A stretch of DNA of 64,000 nucleotides from contig NC_068978.1 of the NCBI RefSeq assembly GCF_016808095.1, positions 26,671,306-26,735,305 on the forward strand, read 5' to 3'. Below, piece by piece: positions 22,278-32,760 of this stretch. The stretch's first letter is position 1. Each line of letters starts with the position of its first letter. A program made the translations under genes and the position numbers. Below the pieces are notes generated by a model. The model saw nothing but the letters and a program-made list of their open reading frames with translations. It was not told where the DNA came from and did not search any database. This DNA is from Vigna angularis (Eukaryota; Streptophyta; Magnoliopsida; Fabales; Fabaceae).

Positions 22278-23529
22278 TAATTCATATATTAATTATTATA
22301 TGTGTACAATTTGTAGTATATTAATTTCTTATTCATTTTTTTTTATCATTTTAATGTAATAAACATAATAGTTTATATGAAGGAATCGTTATGCACTAGA
22401 TGAAAGTCATCATTTTGATTAAAATTATTAACAATTCGATAAAGATAACACCTTTTAATGTGTTATCAATTATATCATACTTTTAATAATGTTGTATCAA
22501 TGTTTGAGATTCTATGATTGACTAGTTATAAAGTAGGAGGACATGATGATCCCAATAAGATAATATTGGACAAACTTTTTCTTCTAACACATAAGTAGTT
22601 TATACTAATTTGTTGTTTAGGTTAAATTTTCCTTTTTATTCAAAAAATACAACATGAGATTTATGTTTTTAGGTTATACCCATAGTTTATTTGAAAGTGT
22701 TAATGAATTGTATATTTTATTTTGAGAATTTTCTAATTTACAATAGTACATGTCAAAATCAATTTAATAAAAAAAACAACATAAAAAATTACATTAAATT
22801 ATACGATAACATAAATTTAAATCAAATTGTATATAGTCTGACATATGTTTGTGCATAGTCTAATGTAAATTTTTTGTTATACTATGCATAAACTTACGAA
22901 GAAGATATTTCCCAACTTAAATTTACCTCATCAAACATTTAGTTTCGTTATACTAGTATGGAAATATATTTATTGCTAATTCATTTGAATTTTGAATCAA
23001 TGTATTGAATTGATTATCCATACAATTTTTTGTTTTCATTTTAGAAAGTTTATACTAATTTTCAATTTTACTGATCTTATCATTGAATCTTTTTAAAACT
23101 CCTCTTAAATAATATCTCAAATCATTATTATCCAATAAATATATATTATATTTCATATCAGTCTTAAGCTGAATATTGTCTGTTAATTAAGACTGTACAT
23201 TAATTTTAAATATTTATAATAAAGTTTACTAACATATATTTTATAAATCAAATATATGAAAATTTATAACATATATATAAATTTGTAAACATACCCTGGA
23301 TATTATTGATATAATAATTTAGGAATAATTATCTTACTAAACAATAATTTAAAAATATAAAAAACTTTAAGAGTTGACTTAGAGAATCAATTGGCTTTCT
23401 CGATTTCTGCCTTAACTGTATCAAGAATTAGATATTTCTAAAAGTAAACAACTAAAATTTATACTCTTTTTTCTATCACAAATGTAAACGTAATTTGGTG
23501 TATCTGTCTGTAATGATTACAGTAGAAAG
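22278..23529 (+). repeat. AT-rich upstream region of RALF-like copy 2
   Basis: Gene-free. Aligns with 34026-35349 and 44640-45893 over its whole length and with 11300-12027 in part. Contains the conserved core-promoter block (23380-23530). Confidence 0.75.
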
Positions 23530-23539
23530 TATATAAATA
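23530..23539 (+). promoter_or_regulatory. TATA box, RALF-like copy 2
   Basis: TATATAAATA, 60 bp before the ATG; identical in sequence to that of copies 1, 3 and 4. Confidence 0.7.
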
Positions 23540-23598
23540 CATATTATGTTGTAGAGAATACAGAAGAGACATACAGCGTAATTGTTTAAAGATTTGAC

Positions 23599-23841
23599 AT
23601 GGCAGAGAAAAAGTCCAGCATGAAGGTTTGGATCTTTTGCATTCTACTTCTTAGCATGGTTGCATTGAGGCATGGCAAAGCAGAAGATGAAATGAAAAAC
23701 ACAAAAACACATGGAGAAAGTTCTGGGCGTAAACTTTCCGATGCTGAAATCGATAACGAACATGGTGTTGCCAATCCACCCAACCGTGGCTGCTCACCGA
23801 TAACTAGATGTCGAGGCGGTGGAGGTCATGGAGGTCATTAG
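23599..23841 (+). CDS. RALF-like secreted peptide, copy 2, with Gly/His tail
   Basis: The longest of the four copies (80 residues). Signal peptide and spacer are as in copy 1, with Glu36 changed to Lys. The RALF-like end reads ANPPNRGCSPITRCRGG: the Tyr of the conserved NPY motif (residue 61) is Pro. After Gly74 the frame continues GGHGGH to a TAG stop, giving a terminal RGGGGHGGH that could bind metal; that is speculation. This form is likely ancestral, because copies 1 and 4 have the same downstream codons after a premature TGA. Only the second RALF disulfide (Cys65-Cys71) can form. Confidence 0.65.
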   Translation: MAEKKSSMKVWIFCILLLSMVALRHGKAEDEMKNTKTHGESSGRKLSDAEIDNEHGVANPPNRGCSPITRCRGGGGHGGH

Positions 23842-24920
23842 AATTTAAAAATGTCATTTATATGATATTATTATGTTATATACTATTCATACAAATATAT
23901 GTATTACACCTTTTCACATTATAATAAATAATAATAAAGTTATTATTATCATTATGTTTTTATTTTAATTACGAAAGTTATTTCTATTTAATTTTGTAAA
24001 TAAATTTTATAGTTTTATTTAAATACTTTTTATTTATTTATTAAGTAGGTTTATGATTAAATAAATAGTTAAGTTTTAATAACCATTAAATTGAAGAAAA
24101 ACAATTAAATTTTAAAAAAAAATTATTTAAAGAATAAAATTAATAAAACAATTATTTCAATTTAAAAACATTATTTAAAAAGTTGAATTAGAAAATAAAT
24201 GTGAAAATAAAGAAATTCCCTTATACAAAACGGTGTTGTAATGCTTTTTGCAAAAATATTATAGTTTCCTGTGTTGCTTGCGAATTTGTTGAACATATAC
24301 CATCTCTGTGCACAAGAAATATTTGATGTTTGTATATGGCTCTAAATTGATGTTGTTGTTCTTCAATTTGTAAATATGTTGTTATAATATATATCATATA
24401 TATATATAAGTTCCAATAGCATTGTTTTCTTCCTTCTCTCATAAGTTCCAGTCACGCAATGGACTAATATTAACCACTAACCTATCATGTGCTCAATTTT
24501 AACTTTAAAAATTGTATGAATGTATCTGGTGGAGATTTCCATCTTGTCAAAGTATTAAAGATATCCAAAATTATCCTAGCATACTAAAAGATAGCTTAAA
24601 AAACTAATTTGTGCCATTGAACTTGGTGCATGAATCTAAGTCTATGAAATTGTATAATATATGAAAGAAAATATGGATTGTTTTTTTTATTCAAAATAAT
24701 ATTTAAATTTCATTTTTATTAGACATAATTAAAATATATTATACATACTTCAATTTTATTCATATGACAATTCCTTTTTAGTTTTTGACATGGATATTTT
24801 TAAAACACATAATCCAAAAGATAAAATATATGTTTATTTGCAACAATCGATTCACGAGTTAAGACAATTATGGATTATAGTGTTGACATAGAATGAATTA
24901 TGATACCTTGACAACTAAAT
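23842..24920 (+). repeat. Downstream region of RALF-like copy 2
   Basis: AT-rich, gene-free, aligned with the 3' regions of copies 1 and 3. The ORF on the minus strand at 24221-24442 is not conserved. Confidence 0.6.
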
Positions 24921-25160
24921 TTGAATAAGAATTTGACCATGTCACATGTGAGTGTGTCATTGGTACATTTCATTTTTTTTTTAAACCAAAAAAAAGCTTA
25001 TGTGGGAGGCCAATTTTCTCTTCCTACTCCATACAACTTAGAGCTACTAAAGAAAGTCAATCCAAAGTACTACAAGGATTTGACAGAGGTAATGATATCT
25101 TGGTGTATGGCTATCATGCACTATTTCAAAGGTTATATGGCTGAAAGAGCATATGGATAG
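24921..25160 (+). pseudogene. C block 2: best-preserved unidentified peptide fragment
   Basis: An open frame of 79 codons. The C-terminal two-thirds, LPTPYNLELLKKVNPKYYKD then LTEVMISWCMAIMHYFKGYM and AERAYG, is shared with the C blocks of units 1 and 3. The N-terminal third follows a poly-T tract and differs between units, so the conserved part probably starts at an old exon boundary near 25012. No domain is recognised. Confidence 0.5.
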
Positions 25161-25260
25161 CCAAACTTGTAAGACTCAAGAAAAATAAATTAATTTCAAG
25201 AAAGTGGTATGGTCATGAGTGACATTAATTAAAATACAAAAAAATAAGTTATAAAGAAGT

Positions 25261-25380
25261 AAAGCGTAGCATACTTGGTTAGAGCTTCTTGTTATAAGTC
25301 GGAGGTCATGACTTTGATTCTTGGTGTTTGCATAAGACATGTTTTATTTATTTATATTATATAAACATATTATGTGTGAT
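25261..25380 (+). repeat. tRNA-derived SINE-like sequence, unit 2
   Basis: A degenerate A box (TAGCATACTTGG at 25267-25278) is followed by GTTAGAGC and a B box-like TTTGATTCT (25313-25321), spaced as in a tRNA gene or SINE head. Acceptor-stem pairing is not evident. A second copy is at 41919-42040. The head resembles tRNA-Ile in the anticodon-loop area, which is tentative. Confidence 0.5.
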
Positions 25381-25399
25381 ATTGTTTATATTATTTGTT

Positions 25400-25770
25400 G
25401 TTTATAGGAGTACTCTTTATGGTAACTCTATGTCCATTCTTGGCTCTTAGAGCCTAGTATGTTGCCTATTGTCCAATGTGAAACATGTTAGTCACTTAAG
25501 ACTAGCTTTCACTCAATCTTAGGTCAGCTAGATAAGATTATTTACATCGTAGGGAGATTTAGCTCCTCATGGATGATGGAAGAAGTACAAGCAAAGAGGA
25601 AGAAAACATCTTCTAATCCTAGATATATCTTTAAATTATAGAGTATATATGTGAGAAGAGTCACTAGAATCTTTCTCTAGAATCATTCTAAGAAATCCTA
25701 GACCGAAGTCTTTTTCTCTTTATTTTTCCACCTTCCCAGAATCCATCCAAGATGCTTGTATTTATAGACT
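25400..25770 (+). repeat. D block, unit 2
   Basis: Closely similar to 43118-43650: TTCTTGGCTC, GAGCCTAGTATGTT, TTAGCTCCTCATGGATGATG, GTACAAGCAAAGAGGAAG and the CTCTAGAATCA end. In unit 3/4 the D block joins the next A block directly, which fixes the monomer order A-gene-C-SINE-D. Confidence 0.75.
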
Positions 25771-27240
25771 TTAGCAACGCAGTTCAAGTAGTGATCCACA
25801 ACTTCAAGGTTGAGGTTTCCACCCTTAGTGGGTTTTCTCTTTGGCTTAAGAAATGAAGTTTTGGGCTAGAGATTCCTGAAGTTACTTAACTGTGAGTGAT
25901 TCTTCCATGGCTTGAGCTTCAGGTAAGGACTTGAGGAAAACTTTTTGAGTGGGTTTTCTTCATGGCTCCAGCCTTTATGTGGCGCTACAGCCATGGCGAG
26001 ACAAATTCTTTCAAAAGTGTCAACTTTCTTCTTCTTTTCTATAAATTACATATTTAAATTTTTATACTCATACAAACCTATTAAACAAGTGAAATTCGGT
26101 AATTATCATATATTTTATATACAATCAAAGCAATATAAATGTTAATTGAACATTGAAATTTACTAATATCAAGCATTTATCAATACCCCAACTTCAAACC
26201 TTCTTTACCCTTAAACAAGTCTTGGATCTAACTAATTAACATAATTACAAACAATTTATTGACTCATAATTCAAACTCATTGGTTGCCTCGATTTCAAAT
26301 AATACAAGAACAGAAAAACACACATTTCATTTCAAAAAAATCTCATAGCAAAAGTTTTTGCCAACTGGAATCAATGCAAAATTGTGGAACACTCACGTTT
26401 TTAACACAAGGAAACTGTCTTTGTTGTGGTATTTTCACATGTTGCGGAGGATATAAGCTCTTTCCACACTTTGTCACACATCTCCATGAATATTCCTTAC
26501 ACTCAACCTTCAAGGATCACTAAGGACTCTTTTAGCTTGTAATCAGTTCATACAAAACTCACTAAGGAAAAGATGAGCAATTAGAACACAAAATGAGTTC
26601 AGTCCTTTCTTTTTAGCTTTTGAAGGTCTTTGAATTATTTTTCTTTTTGTTTCTAGGCCTATTTAGCTCCTCACTAAAGCACCTTGTTTTCAATTTTGAT
26701 CTTTTCAATTCGTTTTCTTTTGGTGCTTATTAAAGCCTCTTTCATCTTCTTTTTTATTTTTCGAATCAGCCTCAATTTTCTAGATTATGTCCAACCTTCC
26801 TTTTCTTTCTGAAGGTTGTTTCCACACTTAATTTCTCATCCTTTCTTAGTGAAAAGGATGGTCAATCTTTTTTTTGGCTAAGGGTGGTGTATTTTCAAAT
26901 GTCTTGGTTCTAAAAAGATTTAACAAGATGTTCCAAGTAGTCTTTTGGTTCTAGCTTTTCAATTCATACAAAAATGGCCTTGATCCTCTCCTTTGAAGGT
27001 TAAGTTTTGGTTTCTTCCAAAGATGAAGCACAAATTTTGGCAAACTACTTCCATCTGATCTGTAACAAGATCCTCACACTCTGAAATTGATTAATCTGTT
27101 TTTCCTCTCTCTCAAACACACTTATCCATCTGTTTCAACTCATGCTCAGTTTTTAAAGCTCAAAAGTTCTTTGTTTTTCACAATCTTGCCCTTTTGATCA
27201 ATTGGCTTCTAAAATCTTTGAATCATGTTTCAAATTCTAT
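25771..27240 (-). repeat. Gypsy-like non-coding debris
   Basis: No gene. On the minus strand, TTGGGGTATTGATAAATGC (near 26170-26190) and AAGTGTGGAAACAACC (near 26815-26832) are typical of legume Gypsy non-coding regions. The same sequence resumes at 33205 after the Copia insertion. Confidence 0.45.
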
Positions 27241-27245
27241 TTTTC

Positions 27246-27622
27246 TGTTAGTATTTTAAGGTTGTGAAAGGAGTAGTTGATGGGATAGAGAAAATGTAGA
27301 GATAGTTGAATGTAGAAGTAGTAGTTGGAAGAAGTGTTGTAGTTGTCTTTAGTTGTAGTAGATGTTGGTTCATACAAATGATAGATGTTGGCTACATCTT
27401 GCAAATGGTAGAGTTCATGGGTATTTATAGACCCATAGATTATTCTAGAACATACTAGCCACAACTTATGTGGAATGTTCTAGATTTTTACCTATGTAGA
27501 ATATTCTTGATTTTTCTTCCTATCTTAGGTTTTTCTAGAATATTCTATAACTTGTATTACATTTCAATTCTTCTATCTAAGGAGCTTCTACATTCTTCTA
27601 GAATTTGCATTACACTTTAATA
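27246..27622 (-). repeat. 3' LTR of Copia (377 bp)
   Basis: Near-identical to 30311-30367 joined to 32880-33199. Preserves the empty target AGA of the nested CACTA at about 27302. Confidence 0.93.
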
Positions 27623-27631
27623 CTCCTCCTT
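27623..27631 (-). other. Polypurine tract
   Basis: AAGGAGGAG on the minus strand directly before the 3' LTR; it overlaps the end of the ORF at 27630. Confidence 0.7.
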
Positions 27632-30203
27632 AATGCAAATTCAGTAACTCCAAACATTGTGCATAGTAGTTCAAATCTTTGTCTTGGTAACATATCTTCA
27701 ATTTGATCTTCTTCCTCCATTTCCTTGACCATAGTTCATGCTTTGATGCTTCTTCATAACAGTTAGGTTCAATCATGGCCATATTGCAGGTTTCATACAT
27801 GTCTATCAAAGATCTTACTCTTCTTGGACTAGATTCAGGTGAAGAATCTTGTTGTGCAGGTGGAAAAAGCATACCTGAATTTTCTACGTCTTCTTGAGTT
27901 TCTTCTTGAGATTGTTGCACTGGAAGTAAAATGTTGCTTTTAACAACTTTTTCTTCTTCCCAATTCCAAGAAGCATTTTCATCAACTTCAACATCTCGAC
28001 TGATGATGAGCTTTTTCGTTTGTAGGTTGTAGACTCGATAGCCTTTTGATTGTGTGCTATATCCCAAGAATATTCCTCGTATAGTTTTGTCTTCAAGCTT
28101 GTGCCTCCTTTGATCAGGAACATGTATGTAGCAAATAGACCCAAATACTCGTAGGTGTTTAGCTGATGGCTTTCTCCCACTCCAAGCTTCAATAGGAGTC
28201 TTGTCTTGGACTGCTTTAGTTGGACATCTGTTTAGAATATAAACTGCAGTGTAGACTGCTTCAGCCCAAAAAGTGTTAGGCATACTTTTCTCTTTCAACA
28301 TTGATCTTGCCATCTCCATAACTGTGCGATTCTTTCTCTCTGACACGCCATTTTGTTGTGGAGTATATGCGACTATAAGTTGTCGCTCTATGCCTTCATC
28401 TTCACAGAATTTGTCAAACTCGCGAGATGTGTACTCCTTGCCACGATCACTTCTAAGTATTTTTAGCTGTTTTCCACTTTGCTTCTCAACAAGGGCCTTG
28501 AATTTCTTGAATACTCCAAAAACTTCTGACTTTGCCTTTAAGAAATAGACCCATGTCATTCTAGAGAAGTCATCAATGAAGACGATGAAATACCTGTTGT
28601 TATGATGTGAAGGTGTTCTCATCGGTCCGCAAACATCAGTATGAATCAACTCCAATAAGTCTTTTGCTCTCCATGCTTTGTCTGTCGAGAATGGTAATCG
28701 ATGTTGTTTTCCAAGGAGACATCCTTCACATGATTCATTATTCTCCTTCAAGTATGGAAGATCTCTCATCATGTTTTTCGTATATAGAAGCTTTAAGGCA
28801 TGTGTGTTGAAGTGGCCAAATCTCCTATGCCAAAGCCATGAGTCATCAACTTCTACCTTCATGGCAATATTAGTTCCAGGTTTGAAGCTTATAGGAAAGC
28901 TTCTATTTCTCTTCTCCATTTTTACTTGGCCAATTTCTATCATTTTATTGTCATAAATTTTGCATGTATCTTTCTCAAAATGAAGAGAATATCCATTCTC
29001 CATCATTTGACCAATACTTAAAAGATTTTCTTTAAGATTTGGAACTAGTAAAACGTCTTTGATGAATTTAGTACCTTTCTTTGTCTCCACCATGACAGTT
29101 CCTTTGCCTCGAGACTCCACTGTGGTGCCATTTCCTAGCCAAACTTTGACATTGACAGATTTATCAATGTCTTTGAAGATGCTTTGATCTTTCGCCATGT
29201 GATTGCTGCATCCACTATCCAAGTACCAACTTCCTTCTCTACTAGGAGATTCTTGATTGGCGTAGAATAAGAGTTTCTCTTGATTATCTTCTTCCGCAAA
29301 GTTTGCTTGATGCTTATTTTTGTTACGACAATACTTTTCTATGTGACCAAATTTCTTGCAATAGTGGCATTGAGGTTTTCCATGATGCCAACAATCTTTT
29401 TCCAAGTGACTTGTCTTTTTACATATGCCACATGGAGGATATTTTTCTTGACGAGTCATAGAGAAGCTTCTAGGATTTTCTTTATTTCTAGAAATTTCTT
29501 CTCTACTTTTATCTCCTTCATATTCTTTATTCTGAGACCGTAATTTTAGTTTTGATTGAAAGGCATTTTCAACCGAGTCTTCTTCATGCCTTTTCAATCT
29601 TTGTTCATAAGCTTCAAGAGAGCCCATTAGTTGTGTGATTGACAATGTAGCCAAATCTTTTGTTTGATCAATCGTGGTTGCGATTGCATCATACTTTTGG
29701 GGAATAGGAATTAAAATTTTCTCAACGATCTTTTTGTCAAGAATATTTTCCCCATAGGCTCTCATCTGACTAACTATTTCTTTTATTCTAGAATAGTAGT
29801 CTTTAATGGTCTCAGATTCTTTCATTCTTAATAATTCAAACTCTCGTCTTAGAGAATGAAGTTTAATATTGCGTACCTCGTCACTTCCTTGAAACTCCTC
29901 TTGTATTGTGTTCCAAGCTTGTTTTGCACTTGTGGCACCAATTATCCTTGGAAAAATTGTGTCATCAACTGCTTGTTGAAGAACAAATAAAGCCCTTGAA
30001 TCCTTCTGCTTGTTTTCTTTCAACTCCTTCTTTTGAGCTACAATAAGAGTAGATGTGTCTTCTGGAATAGTGAATCCCTCTTCTATGATATCCCATAAAT
30101 CTTGAGAGCGGAAGAATGTCTTCATTTTGACACTCCAAAAATCATAACTTTCTCCTTTGAAAATAGGTATTGGAATTGATGATGTTTGATTAGTAGTAGC
30201 CAT
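27630..30203 (-). CDS. Copia Gag-protease-integrase polyprotein, RT deleted
   Basis: An uninterrupted 857-residue minus-strand frame. Gag occupies about 1-250 (start MATTNQTSS, motif FKGESYDFWSVKM). Two zinc knuckles follow: CGICKKTSHLEKDC near 257 and CHYCKKFGHIEKYC near 281. The protease has WYLDSGCSNHM near 328. GAG-pre-integrase has WLWHRRFGHFN near 455. The integrase core has HTDVCGP (near 523), LRSDRGKEY and NGVSERKNRT (near 625), supplying the D,D,E catalytic set. After the integrase C-terminal region and YEEASKHE the frame turns into about 35 residues of unrelated sequence and ends, where RT should begin. Full Copia polyproteins are about 1300-1400 residues. The intact frame suggests young age or trans-mobilisation. 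Confidence 0.9.
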   Translation of the reverse strand: MATTNQTSSIPIPIFKGESYDFWSVKMKTFFRSQDLWDIIEEGFTIPEDTSTLIVAQKKELKENKQKDSRALFVLQQAVDDTIFPRIIGATSAKQAWNTIQEEFQGSDEVRNIKLHSLRREFELLRMKESETIKDYYSRIKEIVSQMRAYGENILDKKIVEKILIPIPQKYDAIATTIDQTKDLATLSITQLMGSLEAYEQRLKRHEEDSVENAFQSKLKLRSQNKEYEGDKSREEISRNKENPRSFSMTRQEKYPPCGICKKTSHLEKDCWHHGKPQCHYCKKFGHIEKYCRNKNKHQANFAEEDNQEKLLFYANQESPSREGSWYLDSGCSNHMAKDQSIFKDIDKSVNVKVWLGNGTTVESRGKGTVMVETKKGTKFIKDVLLVPNLKENLLSIGQMMENGYSLHFEKDTCKIYDNKMIEIGQVKMEKRNRSFPISFKPGTNIAMKVEVDDSWLWHRRFGHFNTHALKLLYTKNMMRDLPYLKENNESCEGCLLGKQHRLPFSTDKAWRAKDLLELIHTDVCGPMRTPSHHNNRYFIVFIDDFSRMTWVYFLKAKSEVFGVFKKFKALVEKQSGKQLKILRSDRGKEYTSREFDKFCEDEGIERQLIVAYTPQQNGVSERKNRTVMEMARSMLKEKSMPNTFWAEAVYTAVYILNRCPTKAVQDKTPIEAWSGRKPSAKHLRVFGSICYIHVPDQRRHKLEDKTIRGIFLGYSTQSKGYRVYNLQTKKLIISRDVEVDENASWNWEEEKVVKSNILLPVQQSQEETQEDVENSGMLFPPAQQDSSPESSPRRVRSLIDMYETCNMAMIEPNCYEEASKHELWSRKWRKKIKLKICYQDKDLNYYAQCLELLNLH

Positions 30204-30297
30204 GTGTTGAGAATATATTTGGAAGTAGTAGAATGAGTTATAATTTTGGTTGAGGTAGTTGAAAATTTTATCTACACCCAGTAGATGACCGAACGTA

Positions 30298-30309
30298 GCT
30301 CTGGTACCA
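30298..30309 (-). other. Primer-binding site (initiator tRNA-Met)
   Basis: Minus-strand TGGTACCAGAGC beside the 5' LTR, one mismatch from the usual TGGTATCAGAGC. Confidence 0.8.
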
Positions 30310-31654
30310 CTGTTAGTATTTTAAGGTTGTGAAAGGAGTAGTTGATGGGATAGAGAAAATGTAGAGACACTACAAGAAATAATGGAATTAGATACGCAAC
30401 ATTATATACGGATCTAGAGTTGTATATAAAGCGGACATTATATACGAAAATTATGTACGGATGTTAAAGAAAGGAGTTATATACGGAATTTTATATACGG
30501 ATTATCCGTATATAATATCCGTATATAATGTTGGCGCGGGGTGGCGGGAAAATTACCCAAGGATAGGATCTGTATATAACCTGTATTATCCGTATGTAGT
30601 TGGAACCAAATTTTATCTGCAGATATTATATACGGATTTGGGAAATAATTTTAGAAAAATGTATTTCTAATTACGCGGAACCTGGAACCCTATGTTCACT
30701 CTCAGCTCGAGCTTTCCTCCCTTTCGAACCTGGTGCTTTGTTTTCTCTTGAACCCTGGTGCATTCTTATCTCTCTCAAACCCTGTCGCATCCCTTCTTTC
30801 GAGCCCTTTCGGTCTGGTTGTTGTTGTCTCCATCCCTCTTCGGTGTGTCTTTGGTTCTTCGTCGTCTCTTTGTTTCGAACTGTGACCTTCATCAATCCTT
30901 CATCAAACACTGTCGTTGGGCCTCATTGTTCGGTGCGGTGTCATAGTTGGGCGCTGAAAGAGTAGCTTCATCTGGTAAGTAAATTGTAATGCTTAATAAT
31001 TGTTTAATGGTGAAAATCGTGAACCCTAATCTCATTTTTGTGTGTTTTATTTGTCACATCTATGGTTCGGGTCGCAAGCCGTGGTTCGAGTGTTTGGAAG
31101 CATCGATTGAGGCTACTGTGTGGCGGGTTAAGTAGATTCGTACTGGTTTTATGGAGTGAGACATATAGAATCTGGAGTTGCGAATTGTGAGTGAGTTCGT
31201 TTGCCTTTAAAGTTTGTTAGATGCAGAAAAATGATTTGTATTGTGTTATTTTTCTTCGTTTGGTAAACAATATGTTGTTTTGTATTTGAATTGTATAGAC
31301 TGGTACGATTCTTTCTTCTTTAGTGTCACAATGACTAAGTCTCTTTCCTTGTCAAGTGGCTGGGCTTGTAATTATTTAATGCAGTGCTAGAATGTTCTGT
31401 ATCAAATTTTAGTATTGCAATGTACTAAAGTAAGCTTAAGTCCCTTTTGAGGTTGTCATAATTGGTGTGGGTTGGTAGTAAAGGAAGAAGTTGGTTTCAT
31501 GCATAAGTTCTTTGTATCAAGTACTGGTTAGGTTATATATATATATCACATAGTTGGAAGAAAAAGGAAAGAAGGGTAGAGTGATTGTGGAAGGGCCTTG
31601 GGTTAAACGAAGAGCTACGTGAGTTGATATGAGTGAGAGATAGTGGTGTAAGCT

Positions 31655-32096
31655 AGGCAAGAACAACGAGAATGAGCGATGTTGGTTAGAGGCTGCTGGT
31701 GGAAAATACAAGGGACGCGTATACGGCATTGGAAATGTCACTTCCCAAGATGACTGTGTTGATAGTTACATCCAACAAACACAGGCATCTTCTACTACTC
31801 AACCTCAAAATTCAGAAGAAATTCTTAACCTGAAATCGCAGTTACAACAATATGGTCAGTAGCTTCAAAATCTTGAAGGCTTTATTAGCGTCCTCCTGCC
31901 ATTCCTTCCGCCTTCAGCCGCTGCGGCTGCACAACAATTTTTAAACCTTCAAAATCCTCAAGTTCAAAATGACATACCCAATATAGTCCAACCAGAACAG
32001 CAACCTCCAGAACAGCAACCTCCAGAACAGCAACCACCACACCAGCAACCACCAGATGAACAACCACAAGATGGAAATGATTACATGCATTATTAG
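31655..32096 (+). pseudogene. En/Spm TNP1-like protein, C-terminal fragment
   Basis: The plus-strand frame reads WLEAAGGKYKGRVYGIGN, then a Gln/Leu-rich helical part (EEILNLKSQLQQYGQ), a TAG stop at 31859-31861, and in the same frame LQNLEGFISVLLPFLPP and a (PEQQP)n tail ending at TAG 32094-32096. The GRVYGIG segment followed by a coiled coil is characteristic of the plant transposase (Ptta/En/Spm) family, the DNA-binding companion protein of CACTA elements. Only the C-terminal exon remains, with one nonsense mutation. Confidence 0.65.
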
Positions 32097-32401
32097 GCAT
32101 TTTATAGAACTTATTTCCATTACTGTTGAACTTATTTAGAACAACAACTACAATCTGTTTATGAACTTACCAAATGTTGCAGTTATATTGATGTAAGCAA
32201 TATTTATGTATTCATATACAATGTTTCCTTTGTGGATTAAGTGTATTTGAAAACCTTATTAAATTTATATGTCAATGTGTAATGTATAATGTCCAGGTTT
32301 GTTTATAACAATGCTGAATGTTCACTATATTGTCCAGGACTGCTTGTATATTGTTGTGCATGGGGAACTGCTATATACAGGATATTTATTTAGCTCTTGT
32401 T

Positions 32402-32760
32402 AAAACATTATATACGGATTTATCCGTATATACGTTATATACGGATAAATCCGTATATAACTTATATACGGAAATTATATACGGATATATCCGTATATAA
32501 GTTATATACGGATATTTCTGTATATACGGATAAATCCGTATATAACTTATATACGGATATATCCGTATATAATTTTCGTATATAAGTTATATACAGATTT
32601 ATCCGTATATAACTTATATACGGATATATCCGTATATAATTTCCGTATATAAGTTATATACGGATTTATCCGTATATAACTTATATACGGATATATCCGT
32701 ATATAATTTCCGTATATAAGTTATATACGGATTTATCCGTACATAAATTTAGCTACGACG
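32402..32760. repeat. Palindromic subterminal repeat array, 67-bp period
   Basis: Inverted ATATACGGAT / ATCCGTATAT words alternate throughout. Between 32586 and 32750 the pattern settles into a 67-bp tandem period (starts at 32586, 32653 and 32720), each unit self-complementary. Expected role is transposase binding; single-stranded forms would fold into long hairpins. Confidence 0.9.

Noticed and set aside
25261..25345. Functional tRNA gene
   Set aside because: A box is plausible but the B box is degenerate, no acceptor-stem pairing is evident, and the same sequence is duplicated with the tandem repeat; a SINE-like or pseudo-tRNA origin fits better.
31885..32100. 71-codon Val-rich minus-strand ORF
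   Set aside because: Antisense shadow of the Pro-Glu-Gln tail of the TNP1-like fragment.
32402..32760. CRISPR-like array
   Set aside because: The repeats are contiguous palindromes without unique spacers, in a CACTA subterminal region of a plant genome.
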